A DNA stretch of 64,000 nt from Chamaelirium japonicum (taxonomy: Eukaryota; Streptophyta; Magnoliopsida; Liliales; Melanthiaceae). Shown piece after piece: positions 22,901-34,356 of the stretch; position 1 is the first letter of the stretch, and each line of letters begins with the position of its first letter. Under the pieces are notes generated by a model, which saw only the letters and a list, made by a program, of their open reading frames with translations, ran no database searches and had not been told where the DNA came from. The stretch spans positions 65,130,255 to 65,194,254 of the forward strand of contig OX393551.1 of assembly GCA_947650365.1 (NCBI GenBank), written 5' to 3'. The position numbers and the translations under genes are program-made.

Positions 22901-23944
22901 TCTGTTGAGCAACTGAAGAAAGGGAGTAAAAATGTGCTTGTGATAGTAAACATTGGCGAGGAGACATTAGCCCGTGGACAGAGTAAAGTAAGGTAATTAT
23001 TACTGGAGCTGGCCCACGTTTACTTGCTTCATAGTTCATATCATGTCAAGGATCATCTTTCTAAGCACTGATTGTTTAATATGGTTCTGCAGGGATGCTG
23101 GACATGAAATCCGAAGGCTTATTGGATCCATTTATAAGATTGAATCCAATGCAGCAGGTATCTAATCTCTCGTCCCCTCCTATCATCATGTTAGACTCAC
23201 GTACCTGCCTTCACACAGAGTTGCTAATATATATGCCTGCCTGAATTTTTTATCTCGTGGCTGAATTTGTATTGTATCCGATCTTTACCTTATCCGATTC
23301 TCATGAGAAATACATCTCCACTGCTAAACTAAAACAGTTGGGCTGTGTTCTTTCCATGGGAATTGGAACTCCCGGGAAATGGCTCATATTCCCCTATCCT
23401 ATCCATAGAATTTTCAGGTCTTAGGTGTTTGGTTGAGAAATGAGATCAAGCAAACATACAAGTCATGTTATGGAAAGTGCATGCGAATGGGTCCATTTCC
23501 TGGGAAATACAAGTCCCAGTAAAAGAACACAATTATTCAGTAGTCTTTCAAGCTACCCAAGATCAATTGGTGTCTCCAGGACGTGGTGATTCTTTCTACT
23601 TCTGTCCTCATAAAATGGTTGATTTGTGTACCACATTTGTTGCTGACAAAGAAGTAAATCCGTAGGTGTGATGGATGGACTGAGGGCGATCCCCGGCCGA
23701 GACTCACTGAAGCTGCGAGCAGAGGTAAGTCGAAGGCCCCTTTCTGTTCCGCTCGACAATCCTCTCCTGAAACCCTGTTTACAATCTGTAGGGCAAGATT
23801 TTTTTCGGGGAGTATGATTCCTTACCTATTTATTGATTTGTTTATGTTTTGTAGGTGGCTTCTTTGTTAGCTGATTTGAAACAACAGAGGTCTGAGCTGG
23901 ACAAAAGGATCATCAGGATATCGGAATCCGGCATCCCAATGTGA
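15340..23944 (+). CDS. RGS1-HXK1-interacting protein 1 (RHIP1)-like protein, eight exons
   Basis: Exons: 15340-15486, 21748-21814, 21978-22055, 22261-22313, 22856-22992, 23093-23157, 23666-23724, 23855-23944; all introns are GT-AG, all phases agree, total 231 residues. The N-terminus MTTTAAGSAPPPPPPSED is low-complexity. Recognised family stretches are MQSQYKVYEDAFVNKVK (exon 2), REHPTEACGVAAAAGLLLM with a short hydrophobic segment (about 80-96), GPRRFLMRNTFGRLVSEE (98-115), a helical charged middle, and GLRAIPGRDSLKLRAEVAS (about 186-205), ending ISESGIPM. In Arabidopsis RHIP1 binds the glucose-responsive RGS1 and hexokinase 1. Intron 1 is 6.3 kb. The protein looks about 20-30 residues short between exons 1 and 2 compared with what I recall of relatives, so a small exon in intron 1 may have been missed. 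It converges with ALKBH6. Confidence 0.85.
15675..15737. repeat. (GA)n microsatellite
   Basis: About 30 GA units without interruption, in intron 1 of the RHIP1-like gene. Confidence 0.95.
16675..16697. repeat. Poly-G run
   Basis: About 23 consecutive G bases following TGTGTGTTGCA. Homopolymers of this length are prone to length error in sequencing. Confidence 0.9.
18590..18860 (+). mobile_element. Ty3/gypsy protease-region fossil
   Basis: Conceptual plus-strand reading gives a chain of words typical of the plant gypsy gag-protease junction: IVDGSHNKNVIPREVVNRL, then HPLPYNVAQL, then a region like the F/Y...V.FAILVMDACHIFAW segment. Family members have D(S/G)G..N.(I/V)S..(L/V)V..L and MD.CH.LLGRPW at the same spacing. 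Only a short, old and broken piece is present; no LTRs were found. Confidence 0.5.
19536..19930. mobile_element. Foldback element (about 395 bp) between (GT)n/(GA)n and (CT)n/(AC)n tracts
   Basis: The left arm AGAGAGGAATGTTACAATGA ... CTACAAGAGG is matched by the right arm CCTCTTGTAG ... TCATTGTAACATTCCTCTCT, with further pairing through GATGATCATC and TAGGGTCATCAAA. Arms are near 190 bp. The outer flanks are (GT)n on the left and (AC)n on the right, themselves complementary. No coding capacity. Confidence 0.85.
19976..20446. mobile_element. GGGTCG-family non-autonomous element, hAT-like (471 bp)
   Basis: Starts TAGGGGTGGCAATGGGTCGT and ends ATTGCCAGTCCTA. It interrupts a (CA)n tract, so the 8 bp flanks CACACACA on both sides agree with a target duplication but are not diagnostic in a microsatellite. 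Confidence 0.82.
23341..23532. mobile_element. MITE in intron 6 of the RHIP1-like gene (about 190 bp)
   Basis: Left GGCTGTGTTCTTTCCATGGG pairs with the right end, whose reverse complement starts TTGTGTTCTTTTACTGGG; both continue to CC(C/A)GGGAAATGG-like words. A related element sits in the neighbouring ALKBH6 gene at 27058-27380. Confidence 0.65.
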
Positions 23945-25144
23945 TCTAAACAAAAAGCATCTGATGCCCTTTTAAATGTAGGCTTCCAAAACTCCTATCT
24001 TGCTCTCTTTTAGTGAAATTTTTGTACCTCAACTATCACTCATGGACACAAATTAGCCAGAGAATTGATGCCAAACTGGTACATGATGAGCTGGACAAAG
24101 TGGCTTTCTCTCAATAATGATAATGTCAATAAATTTTTTTTTTTGGAAAGGATGATAATATCAATATCAATATAAAATCCTTGTTCTTCGGGAAGCTCAT
24201 CCGATCCTGTGCTCTCTCCCATTGAGCATAGTCTATTACACGAGAGTGGCGGATCACTTCTCAATAGATTCCCTAATGTTCTGAAGGATCTGCGACTCTG
24301 GACAAGCAGGTTCAACCCCCCCCCTCCCCCAACTCATATATATTATTAATTATTTATTTATTTCCACTCTCTCGAGAAGAAGGCGATGGAGAAAGGGAAG
24401 GGATTGGCTCAAAGATAGGTCGTAGAATTTACCGAAATCCATGTCTTCCTCTCTGGATGTCCCTAGACCCTGTGGGTTTCAACTGATCTTCTCATGGTTA
24501 AATAGGTTCTAATTCTAATCTCTCTAAATCATGTGTTCTTCCCGTATTTACGGATTGGAACCTCCATTTGTCGTGCTGATGACAATGCAGTCGACAGCAG
24601 AAGAACATCCAGGCAGATCATCTCTCTCTCTCTCTTAGTGCAGCAGCAGTTTCTTGGTCTACTGAACTAGCTTCATTGCTGGTCCAGTTAACTACCTTAC
24701 AAGTTTTAGAAATAGTTGAAACTTAGTGGGTGTGTTGCAAAATCAACTGATACAGTGGACTATCGATAAAAATTTTAACATTTGATGATCCCATAAGTTT
24801 TAAAATTTGCCGATTTTGGTAAGGATAATTATCTCATCCTATATATTACACTCACCAAGTTTCAACAAATTCTTAAGCTTGTTGGATGGTCAATTGGACC
24901 TGCAACGAAGCTAGAAGTGATTTCATTACCATGAGACTCCAATGAAGGTGATTCTTTTTCAAAAATATCTCTGCAAGTGGCATTCCCTCAGCTAATCAGT
25001 CGAATGATTCAAGTATGATAAAAGTAGCTATTATCCCTAAATGTAAAAGTAAACTACAGCTTTTGCTCAAGCACATCAAGAGAATACAAATTCTTAAAAT
25101 TTGCGATAAACATAAATTGTTAATATCACCCTCGATGAATTGCT
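23945..25144. other. Intergenic stretch between convergent RHIP1-like and ALKBH6 genes
   Basis: Holds the 3' untranslated regions of both genes. 24700-24910 has a degenerate foldback with AGTTGAAACTTAGTGGGTGTG and CACTCACCAAGTTTCAAC, related in wording to the 19.5-19.9 kb foldback. A frame at 24040-24315 on the minus strand (SRRSFRTLGNLLRSDPPL) is not recognised and lacks splice context. Confidence 0.6.
24128..24133 (+). terminator. Possible polyadenylation signal of the RHIP1-like gene
   Basis: AATAAA 184 bp downstream of the stop codon, followed by a T-run. Position and sequence suit a plant near-upstream element, but plant signals are loose, so this is only suggestive. Confidence 0.4.
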
Positions 25145-28100
25145 TTAGAACTTGAACAGATTCCTGTGAACTTTTAACACTAAGCGGCATGTTAATGAAA
25201 CTCTGGTCGAAGTTCTATGGTAGGCGTTGCTCTGTTCAGTGTCGTTCAACTCTAGTACTGCTCCCTTGGAACTGTAACTAAGTTTCAGGCACTCGGAGGC
25301 ATTCACAACCTGGGAAGTGAACGAAAAAGAAAAAAAAATCAGAAAAATATCGGTCATGCCCAATTCAAAAAATATCAATCACGGCATATTAAACACGATC
25401 AATAAATCTAATGATCAAGGATCACCATATCGATATCGACCCTGCCATTTTCTAAGATATTTTGTGGTATATTGTGATATCTCATGATATTTTCACACAC
25501 CAAGATATCTCACGACATTTACATGCTGGACAGGAGAACCACGATATTTCGCGATATTTTGCTCCTTGCTTATGATGGAACTTGACAATCAGAAATGAAA
25601 ATCAGAAAAGGATAATTAAAGCTCACTTGGTAATAAATTTATCCAGTTCGATGGCTTTACCTCATCTAGTCCGTGCTGTTCACAATCTTGTATGCCATGC
25701 AGGTATTCTGAAAATAGTATAAAAGCAATGAGAACCATTCACATTTTAGGAAAGATCTTAGCTGAGCTGACCCTGTAATCATCAAAAGGATCAAAAGTTT
25801 TCACCTGAATAAGCCTGATCTTTGAATATTAACAGACTGCAGGGCATCAATAGAAGAGAGCTCGGACAGTGGTTATCTTGTGCTCTGCATATCAACTCAT
25901 TTGATGAATCATTTGGGTCAACTTCAGATGGCGCGCTGCAAGTAGTCGAATCTACAGCCGTGCTTTTCTCTCGAGATGCTTGTTCTTCAAATCTCGGATG
26001 AGGAGTGAAATCGATCACAACGGGCGACTCGAGGGATAGAATCGCTACAACGGGGAAGTAGGCCGGACCATCTTGGTGTGGCTGAACGGCATAATGACAT
26101 GTACCCATATGTTACTGAAATGAACCATAAGGCCATACAAATCTACATGTTAATATAAGGCGGAGGGTCCATACGTGGCACCCTCTGCCATCGAGATAAA
26201 CCCCCCCTCCCCCTCTTCGTATGCGTGCCTATGGCAGCCCCTCAAGTCGACTCACGATCGTGGGGGTTAACCGGTGATTCCAATCCCTCCTCCCATGAGC
26301 ACCACATGGCAGCATGCGCCATGTGATTCTTCTGCGTCCGTGGTAACGTGTGTACCTCCTCTGTAGAATTTTTTTTGTCTTAAGCCTCCGTCTGCCGTCG
26401 GTTCCCAGGCTTTGTCCCGAGGCAAGACTAGTGTCATGATATAGGAGGCAACAGAACATCAATGCAAAGGTTAGCGCAAGTTTCGAAACTAACCATGATG
26501 CCTTGATCGGGTAGGTATTCATTGATGAGCACATGGTTGATAGCCGAGGGAAACAGTTGTGTCTGCTGACATATTCTTAGGGTAACCTTTGTTAGCCAAG
26601 GAGGCACTGCAAAAATACCAGAACAACTCAGGCTCCTACCCACACCATACAGCAGCAATTATTAGTAATAAACTTCGATATTTGGAGCGGTGAGCCCTAA
26701 TACGAAGGTATAAATGTAGCATAACTAAAAATACAAGGGTATTTCCTAGCATAAGTTTCAATGATAACCTTCTTGAACTATATAATGAGCGAGTAAAGTC
26801 TACACCTAGCGTGTAAATTGCACTGTCAGGACCTAGGCTATAGTGAATTGATATGCTTTGAATCTTCAAGATTTGGTACGCTGATCATATGCTGGTGAGA
26901 CTTCAATAGGAATACGAAGCAATGGGTTTGGCGAGTCTAGACAGATTAGAACTTTGGTTACCAAAGAGTGAGAATAATGAAGTGATGGAAATCCTAACGA
27001 GGTTGATATGGTCTTGTCCATCAAAGATAAACCTTGACAAAGAGATTGTTCTCTTAGGTTTTGTTCTTTTCTTGGGAATTAGAATACACAGGAAATGGGC
27101 TAATTCCCATAATCTTTCTGTAAAGCCACAAGGTACTCGGGGATTTACAAATCTTCCCATAGCTGGTTTAGTATATATACTGGTACCTGCTTTCACCATG
27201 AGGATGGGGGAGGTACAGTTGGATTCACAAATCTTAGGTGTCTGGTTGAGAAACAAAAGACCACTGACAATTGGCTTTTATTTCCCGGGGGAACAAGCAA
27301 ACATACAAGGCCTGTTATGGAAAGAACATGGGACTGGGCCCATTTCCTGGAAATTTCAATTCCCAGGAAATGAACACATCTTTAAGGAAAAATGTGAATC
27401 CTGTATATCATTAAGGCATGAAGCCAACTATAGCTGATTGCAAGACTCACACCATAATGAGGCTACACCAAACACATAAGGGGGCGCCTATACACTATAA
27501 AACTGCACATAACTTAATATCAATAAGCCTAATGCACTACTACATCAACATATCCCTAAGGCCTGAAAATGAAGGGGGATAACAATGCGATCAAGACAAT
27601 AACCCAACTACCAAGCAAGACGAACAAGTATGTCATTGGAAAGAAGAGATGCTAGATGTATAAAGGTGACCTTCAAAATGTTTAAGGTTGAAGCTGAAGT
27701 TGATTTGAAACTGCCCGAGGAAAACAATGTGCATGAAGTCACGGGCCACTACAGTGCATTTCTCTAACACCCCCCTCAAAATCATGATGACTTCACTCGA
27801 ACCCGCTGTGGAGATCAACAGCAGTGATACATCGATAGGTGGAACTCAGATGCCAGAGTACAGTACATCCCAACAAATGGTTTGAAAAGGTGGCTTTTGA
27901 AGTGCACATATCGCAAAAAATGTTGAATGCCAAAGCATGCTGTCTTCAGGAGGATGAAGTGCCACATGTGAAAGCACCATCAAGTGCAAAATGAAGTCTC
28001 TGCTGCTGCACTGGATGAAGCATATCCCGATAGCATGAAGCACAACAGAAGATGGTAGGCACACACTGGCAAATAGAAAAGCGCCAGGACCAACATGCAA

Positions 28101-31100
28101 GTCGGAAACATCCGGAAGCCTAAAAAAATGCACTATAGAGGCATCGGACAATGAAGTGTATGCATTGGTGATATAGTTTAGGATTACGACTAGGTTTAGA
28201 TTGAGTGACTTGAGTCCAAGTTTAGGTTATACTTAATTTTAGTCGAATCAAGTCTTTAGGTTAGATTTTCTTTAAGGGGTCGTTTGGTTCGCAGAATTGA
28301 AGGGGGGGGGGAATACAACTCCCGTTGTATTCCTTCACGTGAGGGAGGGCAATCCAGTTTGGTTTGCGGAATTAGCCAGGAAATAAGCCCGGCATCCATT
28401 TCCGGATATGACATCCTCTATAAAAAGTAGCTGTTGGAGGGAAATTAATAGCCCGGCATCCACTTCCTCCTATCCTCCTTGGTCTAATTTTATTTTCTAG
28501 GCCTTTTTTAATTCTTAAATCATTCATAGGCCTTTACAAATCTTTGGGAGCCCACGATGGATATATGTTAAAGATTACCCATGAAAATGAAAGGGAAGGA
28601 CTTTCTTGGAGAGTAATTAGATAGAGAATAGAACGGCCAACCACTACATACTATTTTTACGATTTTAATACTGTCCAATTGAGTTAAATTGGATTTTAAA
28701 ATTTTGGGTATTTGGATCCATAAATTGATATTAATTTCAATTTCTTAACTGGCTATGACGTTATCAGGACTGTAGTTAATCTGGAAAAATTCAGTATAAG
28801 CATCCATTTCCTTTCCTCTCAAAATCTTATTATTTCTAAGATTACTAATATGCCACAAAATAGATTATGGCTCCTTGTTTGCATGTAAGGAGCTCCCATC
28901 CGATCGAAACGAAATGCAATTGGGAAGGACATTCTCTCCTTTAGCGGCACTATTTCAGAACCTTGGTGCTGCACAGGGGATGTCAATGCAATTTACAAAG
29001 CCAACAAGGAAAGAGGAGGAAATGAAGTCACAAACTAACAAATCAGAGATTTCAAAGATTTCATAAACAAAGCAGCCCTTCTTCATTTGGGATTCTCAGG
29101 CCAGTTTATACTTGGTTGAATAGGACGCAAATTAAGTTCACATTTGAAATCGACTGGACAGAGCCCAGAGCTGGCTCGACCATAAGGCTATTAAGGAGGT
29201 CACCAAAGGCCCCATGAAAAAACAAGGCCTTCAAGGCCCAAAACCATTTAAAAAGACCAAGGCCCCATATGAAAAGAAGGCCCCAGACCCACCTAAATAG
29301 CCTAAGGTCCCATATAAAATAAAAGACTACATACACAAAAAAAAAAACATTCTACTATATAAAAATTTAATTTCTATTAATTATATTAGTATGTTAAATA
29401 TTAAAAAACACTTATATAGAGCTTTCACCTTAGGCCTCAACTTGTATCGTGTAGGCCCTGGCAAAGCCCTAGCTGATCCGTTATGACAAGACACTTTTAC
29501 AGAAGGGGGTGTATTCCATCTAAAGACAATAGACAGCGACCACTGCCCCACACTTCCGAAGCTTCATAAGCACCACATGCGGAGGAAACACACTTTCCGA
29601 TTCGAGACCATTTGGATGAAAGAACAAAATTTCAAAGGAGTTATTGCTAATTCATGGCTTACTAGTAATTCAAACATAAATTCCTACTTTCCAAAATAAA
29701 TGCAAAACCGTGGAAAATTGATGAATATTGGGTTCAAAAGGTAGAAAAGATCAAATCTCTAATTGGGAATATCCAATCGCTTGATACAACAGAAGATATC
29801 ATAAAAGAAGAAAAGATTCTTTTGTAGCAAGGAGGTAACTTTTTGGAAGGAAAGAGCCAACGCTCATTGGCTTCAAGATGGAGACCACGGTAATAATTGC
29901 ATGAGATTGCTGGTCTACATTTACCAATACATATGGTCATAATTATCATAACTTATGATTGTTACCTACAAATTTTGTTGACTTAATTATCTATTTGTTT
30001 ATTTCTAGATTTTCCATATTATTTTATTGGATTATCTAACTGATTGTCATTTGCGCTAAAATAAATTGATCTTGCCCTTTGCGTATATGACTATAAGCAA
30101 GAAAGAGTTCAATTGAAGTTCAATACGAGATTATGGTTCGAGGGTTCATCCAAACCCGAATCGATTTGGCTGAACCGACTTGGATTTTGGTTGATCCACT
30201 GAAACAACCTAGAATCCATAACGATTTAGATTTTGGTTGATCCCATCTGAAATACCCCACCGAACCCAAACTGAAATACCCGACCGAATTCAAATATGTA
30301 TTCGTTCGGATTACGTTCAACCAAATAGATTGTGTCAGATCCAAAATATGCCGAATCAAATCCGATTTGGCCGAATTAATCCTGAATCGTGTTTGAATAG
30401 GCCGAATCAGACCCAAATTAGCAAAGTTAGACACGAATGTATTGAAGCAAGCTTGAATTAGCTGAATCGGATGTAAATTTTTTAATATTTTTGTCTGAAC
30501 GCTTGAATTGCCCGTGCCAATTCTTCTTCCTTTTTTTCTTTGTCTAATCTTCTTTTTTTTCTTTGTCTAAACTCGAACCCGAAGCAGAATTCCCAAACCT
30601 CGTACGATATATGACTTAGATATGCCTACTTCTACAAGGTTAGACCATCTTTTTTTTTATCACAAGTGAACCCTAAAAGTGGGCATGTTTGTAAGGCAAG
30701 TTTCAAGATGTTTGATAAAATAACCTACCACCACCAGCAACTCCTAAGCCTCATGAGGCTGTTTCATTAGCATTAACTCGAAATCTGACATCTTACAGTA
30801 ACAAACAAATATCCTGCCGCTTTAGCACATAAATACTACAACGGGGTCACCTACATGGGAGACTAATACTCATATAAACCCTCAAGAGCATTATATGTTA
30901 ACTACTAGAAGGAGTACATACAGCCATAAGTAATTAACATTATGGAAGGTAAGAGAAGACTATATGAAAACCTATCTCATGCTCACTTAGCGATCATCTA
31001 CTTATGTATCTATGAAAAAAATCCATAATTTATTTTAGCTGATTCTTAGAAAGATTGTTTTACTTCGGCTCTTTCGCTTACTATTTGTGCTACAAAGATG

Positions 31101-32185
31101 AATGCAACACCCAAAATCAAATCCTACCTTCTCGCTCTTCATCCAGACTCTTTTCTAGTTAGGATAACCTTGTAGGTTTGCTCCCTGGTTGCATGAGCTT
31201 AAACCACATAACAATGGGTAGATCTCCTACCCACCAATTGGATAATTAGCTTTATTAGCATGCGCCTCTCTTTCCATGTTGGCTTGGTTAGGTTTCCATC
31301 ATCAATCTTAACAAGGTGATGTCAGGTTGACGGTTGGAACTTTCTTGCTGATCTTTTAGTGGGCACTTCTTAATTACAGTTGTGCTCACTTGACCCCATC
31401 TTAACACTATAAGACTCGAGTGATGGATAACGGACGATGGGTGGATTTCCAAAGACTTGAACTTAGTGTTAAAACGCATTGCAATGACAAGATGGACCAC
31501 ACATCCACAAGCACATTGGCATCATTCCCACCACAATGGCTTATAGTTAATTCTACAAACAGTTTCTATGCCCAAACATGTACTAGCTGAAACACGGGTA
31601 CCCTTCTGCGTTCATCGAAGGGCCTCTGACATAGCAATTTTCTGCATTGAATTGGGAATCGTTAACAGTTACTTAAACTTCAATCACCCCACTAGCTAAC
31701 TATAGATAGATGAATAGCGAACTAGAGAAGTTGAAGAATTTTCTCTACTCACAATCCTGCGGCAGAAGGCCTTTCTCGTGCACCACCCCACCTGCGATTT
31801 TTCCAAAACAAAAAGGACCCGCAATCAAGAAAATGAGCAGCAAGATGGCAGCCAAAACAATGATGATGATTAAAAAAAAAAAAACCCATCACCCCAGTTC
31901 TGCAATCGCCTGTTCTTGAGAGATTTCCATTTGGGCGCCGGTACCTCGTAAATCTACAGAACCCAAAGTACAGGGGGCCGGCCTCAGGGGGGGGGGACAG
32001 GACAGAATTGGGTACAAAAGAGAGGGGAGCAGAAATTGGCAAAGAAGGAGATGATGATAGATTACATGGTGGAGGAGCTGGGCTTGCTCGGATTCTGTGA
32101 TGAAATTGGGGATGTAGATTAGGGTTGGTAAAGACCCCACAACGTAGTCCCCGAGCTGGAGCTTCGGCTCTGGAACCCCCGACAT
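25145..32185 (-). CDS. ALKBH6, AlkB-family Fe(II)/2-oxoglutarate dioxygenase, seven exons, complete
   Basis: Exons in reading order: 32185-32066, 31953-31893, 31791-31753, 26606-26494, 26081-25805, 25707-25661, 25309-25145; all GT-AG with matching phases, 273 residues. Family stretches: VGSLPTLIYIPNFITESEQ (exon 1), PKWKSLKNRRLQNW (exon 2), GGVVHEKGLLPQD (exon 3), PPWLTKVTLRICQQTQLFP and NHVLINEYLPDQGIM (exon 4), PHQDGPAYFPVVAILSL (exon 5), YLHGIQDCEQ (exon 6). Iron ligands are H113 and D115 of HQD and H207 of YLHGI; R255 and R261 form the RxxxxxR 2-oxoglutarate motif in RVSLTCR. Length is normal. ALKBH6 enzymes are soluble nuclear/cytosolic proteins whose substrate is not settled; RNA demethylation has been proposed. 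Intron 3 is 5.1 kb and rich in mobile DNA. NUP214 lies upstream in the same orientation. Confidence 0.96.
27058..27380. mobile_element. MITE in intron 3 of ALKBH6, relative of the one at 23341
   Basis: Left TTTGTTCTTTTCTTGGGAAT pairs with the right AATTCCCAGGAAATGAACAC. It shares with 23341-23532 the interior words TCTTAGGTGT(T/C)TGGTTGAGAAA and AGCAAACATACAAG..TGTTATGGAAAG, so they are one family. Confidence 0.65.
29597..29900 (+). mobile_element. L1 LINE ORF2 fragment, antisense in ALKBH6 intron 3
   Basis: The plus strand reads FRFETIWMKEQNFKGVIAN, then SWLTSNSNINSYF, the usual start of the plant L1 stretch between endonuclease and reverse transcriptase, and after a stop and frame change WKERANAHWLQDGD, matching the L1 pattern W..(K/R)SR..WL..GD. 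Only about 300 bp remain, with at least one stop and a frame shift; no tail or target duplication was found. Confidence 0.7.
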
Positions 32186-33716
32186 CTCTGTGACTCTGTG
32201 GTTGGACTGGGTTTTGGTGTCTTGGGTGCGGCTATAGACGACTCCAAGTTTGCCAAAGACACCCCAACTATAAGTAAAAATCCAGCCTTATTGATAAGGG
32301 CAGCCCACACCTACCTCCGCCTTAGCTGGTCGCCTCCTCCCTCCCATGTAACCCATGCCGCCTCCACCGTCCTCCTCCTCCCATTCTTCTTCATCCTACA
32401 CTTGGTCATTCCAGACCGAGCTTCTACACGATCCATTCGGCACACAGAGACCGAGTGCAGTGTAGTGGCATTCGGCCACCATTGATCGCCTGGCTTTCAA
32501 TGGTCGAACGAACAATTGATGCAATCGATCTCCAATGGCCAAGTGTATTGTAGAGGAACTTGGCCTCTAATGGCCGAGATAATTGGTGACTAATCCCTAA
32601 GAGAACATTTGATTTAATGTATATGACTTGCAAATTTTGTCGATTATGTTAGATCCTTTTGTTTAGCAAATGTCCATTTTACCCCCTATACGTAACTATA
32701 CAAGAAAATCACATGGAGAGTAACACATTGGTAACAAACAGTAGTGAATGCTACAATGATTTCAATGCAGCAATTTTATTTTTTTAAAAAAACAAGATTT
32801 CACAAAAAAAAATTGCAGTGATTTCACTGTAGCAAGAGAAACAATTCGGTACTAAAGAGGAACAATTGATATTCACTGTAGCAATTGTTCCTCTTTAATT
32901 CCAAATTATTGCTCTTTGCTATAATGTACCAAAGAGAAACAATTCAGTATTAAAGAGGAACAATTGCTACAGTAGTTCCACTATAGCAAAACAAAAATTA
33001 AAACGGGATTTTTTAAAAATTTTATGCTATAGTAATTCCACTGTAGCAAAGAGCAACAATTTGCTACTAAAAAGGAACAACTGCTACAATGATTTCACTA
33101 TAGCAAAAATCTAAAATTTTTATTTTTTAAAATCACTTTTAAAAAAATTGCTACAGTGAAATCATTATAACAAAGAGCAAAAATTTGCAATGTACGGTAG
33201 CTGCTCTTTGCTGCAGTGAAGAGTAACATGTGCTTTTAATTATGAGTATTTTTATCATTTAAATGGGATAAAAGTTAATGGAGGGACCTGATATAAATGC
33301 ATATGTTTCGAGAGAGAACTAGTGTACATAGGGATAATGCAGCATCCTTTACATTAAGCATAGCTTATATCAGAGACTTACCACTAACTACCCCTTCTTA
33401 TAATAACACTCCAATGAAATAGGGATCACGAAATTGGCCCATTCAAAGATCTTGTCAATCTATTTGATAATATTGATAAGAAACAAACAATTAGATAAAT
33501 AATCTTATCTAACTAATGAAAGTTGGATATAATTGATTGTTTAATTTGCTCAAAGGAATCCATTTCAAGCATTAATTTTGAAGCAAACACTTGGAATATT
33601 TTTAGGTCAAACAATTTGTTAGCATATGCTGATTTTGAATTTTAATTTTTGGTTTAAACGTGATAAATTTCCGACCACAAATAGATAGGACATGCCTTGA
33701 GGGTTATGGTGTTCAT
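32186..33716. other. Promoter side of ALKBH6 and intergenic DNA
   Basis: No gene is supported here. 32186-32600 is C-rich with CTCCTCC words and short frames that look like noise. 32738-33215 is a degenerate self-complementary repeat block (separate entry). Confidence 0.6.
32738..33215. repeat. Degenerate repeats of self-complementary TTGCTACAGTG / CACTGTAGCAA words
   Basis: Words such as TGCTACAGTAGTTCCACTAT, TTCCACTGTAGCAAAGAGCA and AAAGAGGAACAATTGCTAC recur at least eight times in both orientations, spaced 30-60 bp. They can pair with one another. The origin is unknown. Confidence 0.75.
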
Positions 33717-34177
33717 TAGGGGTGGCAATGGGTCGTGTCGGGTCGGGTTTGTGTCGTGTCTAGTTTCGGGTCGTGTCCAAAACCCCTAGACCAAGACCCG
33801 ACCCGCTTAACTAATCGTGTCTAGATCCTAAACCCGTACCCGACCCGTAAATAAACGGGTAGACCTGATAAGACCCGTTTACCACCCGAGTCTATTCAGC
33901 TGACCCGATCCGACTCAACCCGACCTGACCCGAAATACCCGCTGGTATTATATATTATAGTATCGGATTGCGGGTAGACCCGACCCGACACGACCCGTTG
34001 AATACTAAACGGGTCTTCCCGAGTCTACCATGTCCGGACCCTAAACCCAGACCCGACCCGTTTATTAAACGGGTCTATCGTGTCGACCCCTTTACGACCC
34101 GAACCCGTTTAGCCCGGACCCAGACCCGCTAACTTCGTGTCGGGTCTGCCGTGTCGGGTCCGAAATTGCCAGCCCTA
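33717..34177. mobile_element. GGGTCG-family non-autonomous element, hAT-like (461 bp)
   Basis: Starts TAGGGGTGGCAATGGGTCGT and ends ATTGCCAGCCCTA, with full family interior including TATTATATATTATAGTATCGG. No clean 8 bp duplication is seen at the flanks. Confidence 0.78.
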
Positions 34178-34348
34178 GTCGCGGTGTTATGCCTCCTTGC
34201 CCCCACCCCGGCGGGTTTGTGGTTGGCTGAGGACCGTTGCCTGTCCCCGCCGGTGTGGCGGTGCTTGTATGCTTGCGTGGAGCTGTGATGCCTCCTATGA
34301 GGTCTGATTTGATTGTGAGCCCCTTCCAATGAAAAAAAAACAAAAAAT
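34178..34348. other. GC-rich block with an A-rich tail, possible retroposon 3' end
   Basis: GTGTTATGCCTCCTTGCCCC ... GTGAGCCCCTTCCAATG followed by AAAAAAAAACAAAAAAT. The tail suggests a LINE or SINE 3' end, but no RNA polymerase III boxes or coding match is seen. Confidence 0.3.
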
Positions 34349-34356
34349 ACCAAACT

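Larger units (their letters stand above)
26607..31752 (-). other. Third intron of ALKBH6 (5.1 kb)
   Basis: Contains a MITE at about 27058-27380, a GGGGTCGTTTGGTTCGCAGAAT-like MITE end near 28278, a block of GAGGCCC/AAGGCC words at about 29150-29470, an antisense L1 fragment at 29597-29900, and repeated AACC(C/G)AATC words at 30150-30480. I see no other gene. Confidence 0.75.

Noticed and set aside
24040-24315. Minus-strand frame SRRSFRTLGNLLRSDPPL between the convergent genes
   Set aside because: No continuing exon, family match or promoter is visible; it overlaps the 3' untranslated region of the RHIP1-like gene.
33709-34190. Target duplication for the GGGTCG-family copy at 33717
   Set aside because: GTGTT words occur on both sides but not adjacent to the ends and not at equal length, so no duplication is claimed.
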